Below are positions 1-6,088 of a stretch of DNA of 7,215 nt, piece after piece. Location of the stretch: assembly GCA_937916485.1 (NCBI GenBank), contig CALFSV010000317.1:1-7215 (forward strand), given 5' to 3'. Numbering within the stretch: position 1 is the first letter of the stretch; every line of letters begins with the position of its first letter. The notes beneath the pieces were generated by a model, which made no database searches, was not told where the DNA came from, and saw nothing but the letters and a program-made list of their open reading frames with translations. This stretch comes from an uncultured Paracoccaceae bacterium. GTDB lineage: Bacteria; Pseudomonadota; Alphaproteobacteria; Rhodobacterales; Rhodobacteraceae. The position numbers were made by a program, and so were the translations under genes.

Positions 1-425
1 TGAAACAAGAAGCGGTCGAACCAGCAGACGGCGCCTGCACTTACTCCGGCCACGGTAAGCCCGCGCCGCGCCGCATCACACAAGACGCGGTCCCACCCGT
101 TGCTACGCCAGAGGGCAACCATTTTTTCGGTATCGCCGCCGCCCACGTAAATCATGTCGAGTGCGTTCAGTTTGTCCGCAAGGGATTGTGCATCCAATTT
201 CATCGGTAGGTGAACATGGCTAGTGGTTTCACCTGCAAAACGGGCGTGAAAACGCGCGACCTTAAGCGGGTCGTCATTACTGGCCGTTCCGATAAACCCG
301 AGTCGTGGTTTAGTTTGACCCGCCTGCCTCAGGCAAAAGTCGTCAAGCATCGAGTGGGTCTCATTGGTAAAGCCGCCGCCACCTATTGCAGTCATGGTGA
401 TGCCCTGCACGCCTAGCCCTTTCAT
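1..425 (-). CDS. Peptidase S51 (peptidase E-like) family protein, N-terminal part, runs off the left edge
   Basis: Reading the minus strand from ATG at 425 gives 141 open codons to the window edge, about 60% of a usual S51 protein of roughly 230 residues. Visible motifs are the N-terminal strand AIGGGGFTNE (about residues 13-22), RLGFIGTASND (41-51), IYVGGGDTEKMVALW (92-106) and the nucleophile elbow GVSAGAVCWF (127-136) with candidate catalytic Ser129. The fold is like class I glutamine amidotransferases. S51 peptidases use a Ser nucleophile and include aspartyl dipeptidase (PepE) and cyanophycinase. The GxSAGAxCWF form resembles the Listeria/Bacillus PepE-like branch more than E. coli PepE (from memory). 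No signal peptide is seen, so it should be cytoplasmic. The downstream catalytic residues lie outside the window. The start is uncertain: ATG at 395 (MTAIGGGGF) fits the family N-terminus better, and neither start has a strong ribosome site. It is divergent from a peptide-type ABC operon, suggesting that it processes the imported solute; this is inference. Confidence 0.85.
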   Translation of the reverse strand, partial: MKGLGVQGITMTAIGGGGFTNETHSMLDDFCLRQAGQTKPRLGFIGTASNDDPLKVARFHARFAGETTSHVHLPMKLDAQSLADKLNALDMIYVGGGDTEKMVALWRSNGWDRVLCDAARRGLTVAGVSAGAVCWFDRFLF

Positions 426-449
426 GTTGTTTTCAAATGGACCCCTCAG

Positions 450-466
450 AGAACTGTATTTGTTCT
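450..466. promoter_or_regulatory. 17-bp inverted repeat, possible operator in the divergent region
   Basis: The sequence is AGAAC, seven bases, then GTTCT: a perfect 5-bp dyad with a 7-bp spacer and a 12-bp centre-to-centre distance, the general shape of a dimeric repressor or activator site. It lies directly downstream of the minus-strand TTGACA, where the -10 box of the peptidase promoter would be, so a bound protein could block that promoter. No regulator gene is in the window. Five-base arms can occur by chance. Confidence 0.25.
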
Positions 467-471
467 GTGCC

Positions 472-477
472 TGTCAA
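472..477 (-). promoter_or_regulatory. Candidate -35 element for the S51 peptidase gene
   Basis: The minus strand reads TTGACA here, a perfect sigma-70 -35 hexamer, 46 bases upstream of the ATG at 425. No good TATAAT lies at 16-18 bp; the segment there is GTTCTC-like, and a TACAGT occurs too close (13 bp). It is therefore half a promoter by consensus. Alphaproteobacterial promoters often have weak -10 boxes, so it remains possible. Confidence 0.3.
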
Positions 478-491
478 CCGGCAACTATGGG

Positions 492-532
492 GAGGGGTGC
501 AGGCCCTCATATCGATTATGGATGAGGTTTTT
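492..532 (+). promoter_or_regulatory. Two mutually exclusive hairpins followed by a T run, possible attenuator-like leader
   Basis: GAGGG at 492-496 can pair with CCCTC at 504-508 (loop of 7). CCTCAT at 505-510 can instead pair with ATGAGG at 522-527 (loop of 11), and that second hairpin is followed by five T residues at 528-532. The two stems share 505-508, so only one can form at a time. In RNA this would be a weak terminator/anti-terminator geometry ahead of the binding-protein gene, provided transcription starts upstream of about 490. The stems are short (5-6 bp), so the functional reading is speculative. Confidence 0.2.
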
Positions 533-628
533 CATATCTATTAATAAGCCAATTTGCGTTTGTCGGTTTGTAACTGCAGGAAGGAACATCTTTTTAAAGC
601 GAGCGCGCAAAAGCCGCTCCGCGACATT

Positions 629-636
629 GGGAGGAA
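629..636 (+). promoter_or_regulatory. Ribosome binding site that fixes the start of the binding-protein gene
   Basis: GGGAGGAA contains GGAGG at 630-634, seven bases before ATG at 642. It is a strong Shine-Dalgarno match, and the ATG that follows begins a textbook signal peptide. This rules against the in-frame ATG at 522. Confidence 0.85.
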
Positions 637-641
637 GAAAC

Positions 642-2120
642 ATGAAAAAACTAATCACGATGGTATCCGCGATTGCGCTTTCCGCTGGAATGGCCGCAGC
701 CGAACCAAGCGGCACATTCCGTCAAGCACACGAGCTTGGCTTTGGCGCGCAATCGAGTCTTGATCCGATCTCTAAGGGGCGCGTGTTCCAGATTACCGAA
801 AAGATTATGAGCCGGCTTGTGCGTCCTGGTTTGGATGGCAAGCCCCAAGCCGATCTTGCGACAAGCTGGGAAGCCAACGAGGACGCAACCGTCTGGACGT
901 TCAAGCTACGCGAAGGTGTGATGTTTCACGATGGGTCCACATTTGAAGCGGCGGATGTAGTTTACTCGCTGAACCGGGTTCTGGATCCCGAAAGCGACAG
1001 CCCGGCGCGGTCTGCGGTGAAAATGATCACAGAAGTGAAAGCGCTGGACGGTATGACTGTGCAGATCACGCTGGACACACCTTTTGCCGACATGCCGTTG
1101 CAACTGATGGATTACCGGTTGCGGATGCTGAACGAAGGGTCGGGCGATACGATTGCGATGACCGGCAACGGAACTGGCCCCTTCAAGGTCGAGAAATTTG
1201 ATGCGGAAGGCACCACAACCCTTGTTGCAAATCCCGACTATTGGGAGGGTGCGCCCGGTGTGGCGCGGATGGAGATCATTGGCATTGCTGACGGTCAAGC
1301 CCGTTTGCAGGCGCTCTTGGGCGGTCAGATCGACATGGAGCGGGGGATTACTGCCCAGCAACAGGTCATGCTGAAAGGTTCTGACAAGTTCAACGTTCAG
1401 GTGATTCCAACTGGCAACTGGCGCGGCCTTGTGTTCCGCACAGATGTGGAACCGTTCAGCGACATTCGCGTCCGTCAGGCCGTTCGCATGGCGGCGGACC
1501 GCGAAGAATTGGTGGCATTGGTGTTGGGCGGCGAAGGTGTCGTCGCCTGTGACACACCAGTTGAGCCTAACGACCAGTATCGCGCTGCCCTCAGCTGTCC
1601 GCAGGACATCGAAAAGGCCAAGGCGCTGTTGGCCGAGGCTGGCTATCCTGATGGCATCGACATTGACGTGCATGTTGCGACGCTAGAGCCCACATGGCCC
1701 ACCTTGGCCGTCGCTTATCAAGAACAGGCTGCCGCTGCGGGCATTCGTGTGAACGTGGTGCAGGCCCCGACCGATGGCTATTGGTCCGAGGTCTGGATGA
1801 AGAAAGACGTGGCTGCGACCCGCTGGAACGAACGCCCTGCAGATCAGGCGCTGCACGAGATCTACCTGTCGACTGCAAAGTGGAACGAAAGCTACTACAA
1901 AGATGAAAAGCTAGACGCGATGTTGGGCGATGCCCGTCGTGAGTTGGATTTCGACAAACGCAAGGCGATTTATGTGGCAGCCCAAGAGCACCTGCTGGAG
2001 ACTGCTGGCACGTTGATCCCCTACACAGTGACCAAGCTGATTGGCGTATCGTCGCGGGTGTCAAACCTTGACGAGGTCAAGAACGACGCTGTGCGCTGGC
2101 ACATGATCACGGTTGAGTAA
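642..2120 (+). CDS. ABC transporter periplasmic solute-binding protein, family 5 (DppA/OppA type)
   Basis: This is a 492-residue precursor that captures the solute in the periplasm and delivers it to the permeases encoded just downstream. Residues 1-20 (Lys-Lys near the N-terminus, a hydrophobic core, then GMAAA) form a Sec signal peptide with likely cleavage before EPSG; no lipobox cysteine is present. The family 5 signature region spans about residues 72-111 (LATSWEANED, WTFKLREGVMFHDG, ADVVYSLNRVLDP). Other family marks are GTGPFKVEKF, NPDYWEG, the SDIRVRQAVRMAADRE helix and DIEKAKALLAEAGYPDG. Near residues 394-402, where classical dipeptide binders have a W-x-x-D-Y-P-D-P-like segment, this protein has RWNERPADQ, as in a branch whose substrates are poorly known. 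The mature protein has only two cysteines, C303 and C319, flanking a short surface segment and likely disulfide-bonded. The start is set by the ribosome site and the signal peptide. Substrate is unknown; peptide-like is the family expectation. Confidence 0.93.
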   Translation: MKKLITMVSAIALSAGMAAAEPSGTFRQAHELGFGAQSSLDPISKGRVFQITEKIMSRLVRPGLDGKPQADLATSWEANEDATVWTFKLREGVMFHDGSTFEAADVVYSLNRVLDPESDSPARSAVKMITEVKALDGMTVQITLDTPFADMPLQLMDYRLRMLNEGSGDTIAMTGNGTGPFKVEKFDAEGTTTLVANPDYWEGAPGVARMEIIGIADGQARLQALLGGQIDMERGITAQQQVMLKGSDKFNVQVIPTGNWRGLVFRTDVEPFSDIRVRQAVRMAADREELVALVLGGEGVVACDTPVEPNDQYRAALSCPQDIEKAKALLAEAGYPDGIDIDVHVATLEPTWPTLAVAYQEQAAAAGIRVNVVQAPTDGYWSEVWMKKDVAATRWNERPADQALHEIYLSTAKWNESYYKDEKLDAMLGDARRELDFDKRKAIYVAAQEHLLETAGTLIPYTVTKLIGVSSRVSNLDEVKNDAVRWHMITVE

Positions 2121-2145
2121 CTTGGCAGTTCATTGCTGAATCGGA

Positions 2146-2175
2146 GGAGGGCGTGCGGATATTCCCACGCCCTTC
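2146..2175 (+). terminator. Intercistronic hairpin between binding protein and permease (attenuating or RNA-stabilising)
   Basis: AGGGCGTG at 2148-2155 pairs perfectly with CACGCCCT at 2166-2173 around a 10-base loop; a G-U (2147/2174) and a G-C pair (2146/2175) extend the stem to ten. It begins 25 bases after the stop codon of the binding-protein gene. The bases after it (cgtctctctaac) are pyrimidine-rich but not a T run, so it is not a classical full terminator. Such hairpins between binding-protein and permease genes commonly protect the upstream message or cause partial termination, giving more binding protein than membrane components. That role is inferred. Confidence 0.55.
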
Positions 2176-2202
2176 GTCTCTCTAACAAACGGATATTGAC
2201 CT

Positions 2203-3162
2203 ATGCTGGCAATGCTGCTCCGCCGATTGTTCCTAGGGCTTGTCACAGTCTGGATCGTCTCCATGATCATTTTCGCCGGTGTCGAAATGCTGCCAGGCGA
2301 CAGTTGCACAGCGTTCCTTGAACGCGAAGCCAAAGGCAAACTGCTAGAGAATTGCCGCGAGGCGCAAGGCCTGAACCGTCCCGCAGCAGAGCGGTATTTT
2401 GACTGGGCCACAAGTGCCGCGCGCGGTGATCTGGGTATCTCTGCCAATGGCGAAAAGAGCATTGCCGAACTGGTCGGCGACCGGCTGGGCAATTCGTTGC
2501 TGCTGGCCGCGTGTTCGCTGGCGCTCGGGGTGCCTTTGGCGATCTTCCTTGGTGTTGTCACAGGCCTGTGGCGGGACCGCCCGGTTGATTTGGCTGTTTC
2601 CACGTTGGCAATTTTCGCCATGACGATCCCTGAATTCGTCTCTGCGACGGTTCTGATCCTTGTCTTTTCGGTCTGGCTAGGGTGGTTACCAGGCATTGTG
2701 CTGACCTCTGCCAGCGCGCCGGCATCCGAGTTTTTCCCCGAGATTATTCTGCCTGTTTTAGTGCTGACCATGGTGATGACCGCGCATATCCTGCGCATGG
2801 TGCGGTCTTCGGTAATAGAGGTCATGGCAGGCGACTATATCCAGATGGCGACCCTCAAAGGTGTGCCGTATTGGCGCATCGTTTTCCGGCACGCATTGCC
2901 GAATGCGCTTTTGCCCGCGATCAATGTTGTCGCTTTGACGATAGCTTGGCTTTTGGGCGGGGTGGTCGTGATCGAAGTTGTGTTCAATTACCCCGGACTG
3001 GGCCGTATGATGATCGACGCCATATCTGACCGCGATTTACCCGTTGTCCAAGCCATCGCGCTGATCGTCGCGACGGTTTACGTCTGTGTGAACCTGTCTG
3101 CAGACATATTGACTATGTTCGCCAACCCGCGCTTGCGCACCTTGCACATGAGGCGCGGATGA
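2203..3162 (+). CDS. ABC transporter permease, DppB/OppB type
   Basis: This is a 319-residue inner-membrane protein, the normal length for the family, forming half of the translocation path. Predicted membrane segments are at about residues 8-28, 97-121, 132-165, 178-199, 239-263 and 281-304. A periplasmic region between the first two carries LPGDS and GDLGIS (75-80), typical of this subunit. The cytoplasmic EAA coupling loop that contacts the ATPase lies at about 207-235 (DYIQMATLKG, IVFRHALPNALLP), followed by the conserved FNYPGLGRMM (261-270). C34 and C51 lie in the periplasmic loop and could pair. The start ATG has only a weak ribosome site (GGA nine bases upstream), and ATG at 2212 is an alternative. 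Its stop overlaps the next start by four bases (ATGA), implying translational coupling. The weak start and the upstream hairpin both fit lower expression than the binding protein. Confidence 0.93.
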   Translation: MLAMLLRRLFLGLVTVWIVSMIIFAGVEMLPGDSCTAFLEREAKGKLLENCREAQGLNRPAAERYFDWATSAARGDLGISANGEKSIAELVGDRLGNSLLLAACSLALGVPLAIFLGVVTGLWRDRPVDLAVSTLAIFAMTIPEFVSATVLILVFSVWLGWLPGIVLTSASAPASEFFPEIILPVLVLTMVMTAHILRMVRSSVIEVMAGDYIQMATLKGVPYWRIVFRHALPNALLPAINVVALTIAWLLGGVVVIEVVFNYPGLGRMMIDAISDRDLPVVQAIALIVATVYVCVNLSADILTMFANPRLRTLHMRRG

Positions 3163-4046
3163 CCGTCACGTCAGCCTCTCCACAAAACACCCGTTTGATG
3201 CGGACTTTGTCGGTCCTGCGCGATGTCGTCTCGCGCCCATCAGGTGCGATTGGCCTTTTCTTGGTGGTTTTCCATGTGGTGCTGGCATTGGTCAGCCCAT
3301 GGATCGTGCCGTATGACTACAAGGCGATGAATTCAGCGATGATGCTGACAGGGCCAGAGGCGACCCACTGGCTGGGCACCGATCATCTGGGTCGCGATGT
3401 CTTTACCCGTGTCCTCCTTGGCGGGCGCGAGGCGCTTTTGGTCACAGGTATCGCGACGCCCATCGCGGTCACATGGGGTGGCTTTGTTGGAATCCTGTTT
3501 GGGTTGATCGGCGGGCGTATCGACGAAGTGTTGATGCGCGTTGTTGATGCCTTCCTGTCGCTGCCATGGATCTTGAAAATGCTGGTGCTGATTGTAACTT
3601 TTGGCACCGGCATCGAAGTGCTGATCCCGACGCTGGCGTTCTTCTACGGCATTCCGGTGATCCGCATCGCACGTGCTGCAACCCATGATGTTGTGGCGCG
3701 CGACTTCGTCTCGGCAGCCCGTGCCCGGGGGCACAGCCGTATGACCATCATCCGGCATGAGCTACTGCCCAACGTGCTGGACACGCTGATGGTTGAGGGC
3801 GCGATGCGCTGGTCGTGGATGTTGCTGGCGTTCTCGTCACTGTCGTTCCTCGGATTTGGTGTGTCTCCGCCAACACCTGATTGGGGTTTAATGATTGCGG
3901 ATGCCCGCGGATTTATGTCGTTCGCGCCTTGGGGCGTTCTGGGGCCGGTCATTGCATTGTCCTCGCTCATTATCGGGATCAATCTGACAGCAGACGCTTT
4001 GGCCAAGGCCCTAGGGATTGACCGTGCACAAAAGGCGCCAGTATGA
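3159..4046 (+). CDS. ABC transporter permease, DppC/OppC type
   Basis: This is a 295-residue inner-membrane partner of the preceding permease. An N-terminal cytoplasmic tail of about 27 residues leads into the first membrane helix (28-49). The periplasmic motif GTDHLGRDVFTR (73-84) is the hallmark of the DppC/OppC subunit. Further helices are at about 93-117, 128-149, 153-170, 214-236 and 258-280. The EAA loop is at about 179-207 (ARDFVSAARARG, IIRHELLPN), and the conserved LGFGVSPPTPDWGLMI follows at 231-246. TGAGG at 3149-3153 sits five bases before the ATG, inside the end of the upstream gene. Both ends overlap neighbours by four bases (ATGA), so it is probably translated in step with them. 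All family motifs are present and nothing is truncated. Confidence 0.94.
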   Translation: MTVTSASPQNTRLMRTLSVLRDVVSRPSGAIGLFLVVFHVVLALVSPWIVPYDYKAMNSAMMLTGPEATHWLGTDHLGRDVFTRVLLGGREALLVTGIATPIAVTWGGFVGILFGLIGGRIDEVLMRVVDAFLSLPWILKMLVLIVTFGTGIEVLIPTLAFFYGIPVIRIARAATHDVVARDFVSAARARGHSRMTIIRHELLPNVLDTLMVEGAMRWSWMLLAFSSLSFLGFGVSPPTPDWGLMIADARGFMSFAPWGVLGPVIALSSLIIGINLTADALAKALGIDRAQKAPV

Positions 4047-6088
4047 CCGGACCGTTGATAGATATCCGCAACATTTCTGTCGGGTTCACTGGCAAGTCCG
4101 GCGCGACCCTGCCGGTGCTGCGCAACATTGACCTGAAGGTGAATGCTGGTGAGAGCATTGGCATCGTTGGGGAAAGCGGGTCGGGAAAATCGACACTTGC
4201 CTTGGCTGCGATGGGATACCTCAAACGCGGGCTGCGGCTGATGGATGGGTCTGTCGCCTTTCAGGGCCAAGACATGTTCGCCCGCACACGCACCGAGCTG
4301 GAGCAGATCCGAGGCGGCGAATTGGCCCTGATCCCACAGAATTCCGGACAGTCTTTGACGCCAACTTTGCGGATTGGCGCGCAACTGGTTGAGGCGTTGC
4401 GCCTGCACGCGGACGTCCCCGAGGCGCAGTATTCTGCCAAAGCGATTGAGCTGTTGGGGCAGGTGCGCCTACCAGACCCAGCCGCAATTATGACCCGCTT
4501 TCCACATGAGCTGTCAGGCGGGCAACAACAACGAGCGGCTATTGGGATGGCATTGGCCGGTGAACCGACGGCGCTGTTATTGGACGAACCAACCACTGGG
4601 TTGGATGTCACGACACAGGCGCATATTCTCGAATTGCTACGCGATATTGCCCGAGATCGCGGCATGGCCATGGTCTATGTCAGCCACGATCTGGGGGCCA
4701 TTGCGCGGGTCTGTGACCGCGTTGTGGTGATGTATGCGGGCGAGGTGGTTCTGGAAGGTTCCACACGTCAGGTGCTCAAGACGCCGATTCACCCTTACGC
4801 GCGCGGCCTGCTGGCCTCGATCCCGCGGCTCAGCGATCCGCGGCTGCCAGTTGCGTTGGACGGGCGGCCCCCAGCACCGGGTGGGGCGGGGCAGGGGTGT
4901 TCCTTTGTTGATCGATGTGCCCTGGCGCAAGACGGGTGTCGGACCAGCCGCCCCGATTTTGAGCGTCTGCCAAGCGGCGAGGCGGTGCGGTGTTTTCACT
5001 ATCAAGAAGCGCATCAATTGTCATTGACCGGAAGCGGTGCAATCCCCGCCAGCCTTGATGGGGCGTCACCCTCAGCCCTTCATCTGGATGACCTTGCGAT
5101 CAGTTATCGCCGGCCCGGTTTGTATGACAAAGTGCTGGGTCGCGACAGCGCAGGCGTTCCTACAGTTGACGGGATCGAAATCACGGTGGCCAAAGGCGAA
5201 ACACTGGGCCTTGTGGGGGAAAGCGGCTCGGGTAAATCAACAATTCTCAAAGCGATTGCGGGGTTGTTGCCGCCATCGGGCGGCAAGATCACAGTCGCTG
5301 GAGGACAAGCACTTGCGCCTGAGGTTGAACACCGCAGCCCGGATCATCTGCGTAAAATTCAGCTGATTTTCCAGAACCCTGATGACAGTCTCAATCCACG
5401 CCAGACCATTGCCCAGATCCTTGAGCAACCGCTGAAATTATACTTTGGCCTGACGGGTGATGCGCTACATCAGCGGTCTGCTGAGATCCTTGATCGCGTC
5501 CGCCTTGGTGCGCACTATCTGGATCGTTTGCCCAGCCAGCTTTCTGGCGGGGAAAAGCAACGGGTTGCAATTGCGCGTGCCTTTGCGGCTGAGCCTGATC
5601 TGGTGCTCTGTGACGAAGTGACATCGGCGCTGGATGTATCGGTGCAGGCTGCCGTCCTAGATTTGTTGAATGATCTCAAGGCGACCCAAGGCACGACCTA
5701 CGTGTTCGTCAGCCATGACCTTGCTGTGGTGCGCGCCTTGTCTGACCGTGTCGCGGTGCTCTATCAGGGGCGGCTTTGTGAACTGGGGCCGTCGGCTGAT
5801 GTCTATGCCATGCCCTCGCATCCGTATACCGAAGTTCTACTGGGCGCGGTGCTAGAACCTGACCCTGACACGGCCCCAACGCTGAGCGCTGATGATGTGG
5901 TTGAGCTGTCACCACCCGCGCAGGGGTGTCCGTTCCAACGCCGTTGTCCGCGCAAGATCGGACGGATTTGTGACACTGATACACCGCCCTGGCAGCAGGG
6001 TGTAAAAGACCATACAATCAAGTGCCACCATTCGATTGCGGACCTTGCAGCGGCTCAAGCCGAAGGTGCAGCGGGACAACGCGCTTGA
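4043..6088 (+). CDS. Fused double ATP-binding protein of a peptide-type ABC importer (DppD-DppF fusion)
   Basis: This 681-residue cytoplasmic protein carries both nucleotide-binding domains that power the importer. Domain 1 has Walker A GESGSGKST (43-51), Q-loop Gln99 (IPQNSGQ), signature LSGGQ (157-161), Walker B ALLLDEP (177-183) and switch His215. Domain 2 has Walker A GESGSGKST (392-400), Q-loop Gln444, signature LSGGE (500-504), Walker B with CDEVTSALD (523-531) and switch His558. Both sites look catalytically complete. Each domain ends in the oligopeptide/dipeptide-transporter C-terminal cysteine motif: C286, C292, C299, C317 and C629, C635, C643, C661. In structurally studied DppD-type ATPases this motif binds a 4Fe-4S cluster. 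In E. coli these domains are separate proteins; a fusion of this kind is common in Alphaproteobacteria (from memory). AAAGG at 4031-4035 precedes the start, which overlaps the permease stop (ATGA). The 3' end overlaps the next gene (TTGA). Confidence 0.95.
   Translation: MTGPLIDIRNISVGFTGKSGATLPVLRNIDLKVNAGESIGIVGESGSGKSTLALAAMGYLKRGLRLMDGSVAFQGQDMFARTRTELEQIRGGELALIPQNSGQSLTPTLRIGAQLVEALRLHADVPEAQYSAKAIELLGQVRLPDPAAIMTRFPHELSGGQQQRAAIGMALAGEPTALLLDEPTTGLDVTTQAHILELLRDIARDRGMAMVYVSHDLGAIARVCDRVVVMYAGEVVLEGSTRQVLKTPIHPYARGLLASIPRLSDPRLPVALDGRPPAPGGAGQGCSFVDRCALAQDGCRTSRPDFERLPSGEAVRCFHYQEAHQLSLTGSGAIPASLDGASPSALHLDDLAISYRRPGLYDKVLGRDSAGVPTVDGIEITVAKGETLGLVGESGSGKSTILKAIAGLLPPSGGKITVAGGQALAPEVEHRSPDHLRKIQLIFQNPDDSLNPRQTIAQILEQPLKLYFGLTGDALHQRSAEILDRVRLGAHYLDRLPSQLSGGEKQRVAIARAFAAEPDLVLCDEVTSALDVSVQAAVLDLLNDLKATQGTTYVFVSHDLAVVRALSDRVAVLYQGRLCELGPSADVYAMPSHPYTEVLLGAVLEPDPDTAPTLSADDVVELSPPAQGCPFQRRCPRKIGRICDTDTPPWQQGVKDHTIKCHHSIADLAAAQAEGAAGQRA

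Noticed and set aside
210..416. Plus-strand open frame of 68 codons near the left edge
   Set aside because: It lies opposite the S51 peptidase coding sequence, whose GGGD and GxSAG motifs clearly mark the minus strand as coding.
601..619. GAGCG/CGCTC hairpin ahead of the binding-protein ribosome site
   Set aside because: Only five base pairs around a nine-base loop in a G+C-rich stretch, and it leaves the ribosome site at 629-636 exposed; not distinguishable from chance.
522..641. In-frame ATG at 522 extending the binding protein by 40 residues
   Set aside because: The extension would bury the signal peptide inside the protein and has no comparable ribosome site; ATG at 642 has GGAGG at the right distance and begins a textbook signal peptide.
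906..1673. Long minus-strand open frame (255 codons) opposite the binding-protein gene
   Set aside because: The plus strand encodes an unmistakable family 5 binding protein; the opposing translation shows no recognisable motif and fits antisense openness caused by codon bias.
2130..2825. Minus-strand open frame (231 codons) opposite the first permease
   Set aside because: Serine/arginine/threonine-rich low-information translation opposite a clear membrane protein; a shadow frame.
3644..4408. Minus-strand open frame (254 codons) spanning the permease/ATPase junction
   Set aside because: It crosses two strongly supported plus-strand genes and has no family motif.
6022..6084. ATG at 6022 as the start of the dehydrogenase
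   Set aside because: It would overlap the ATPase gene by 67 bases, and the added residues (cysteine/arginine-rich) do not look like the family N-terminus; the segment is the out-of-frame ATPase tail.
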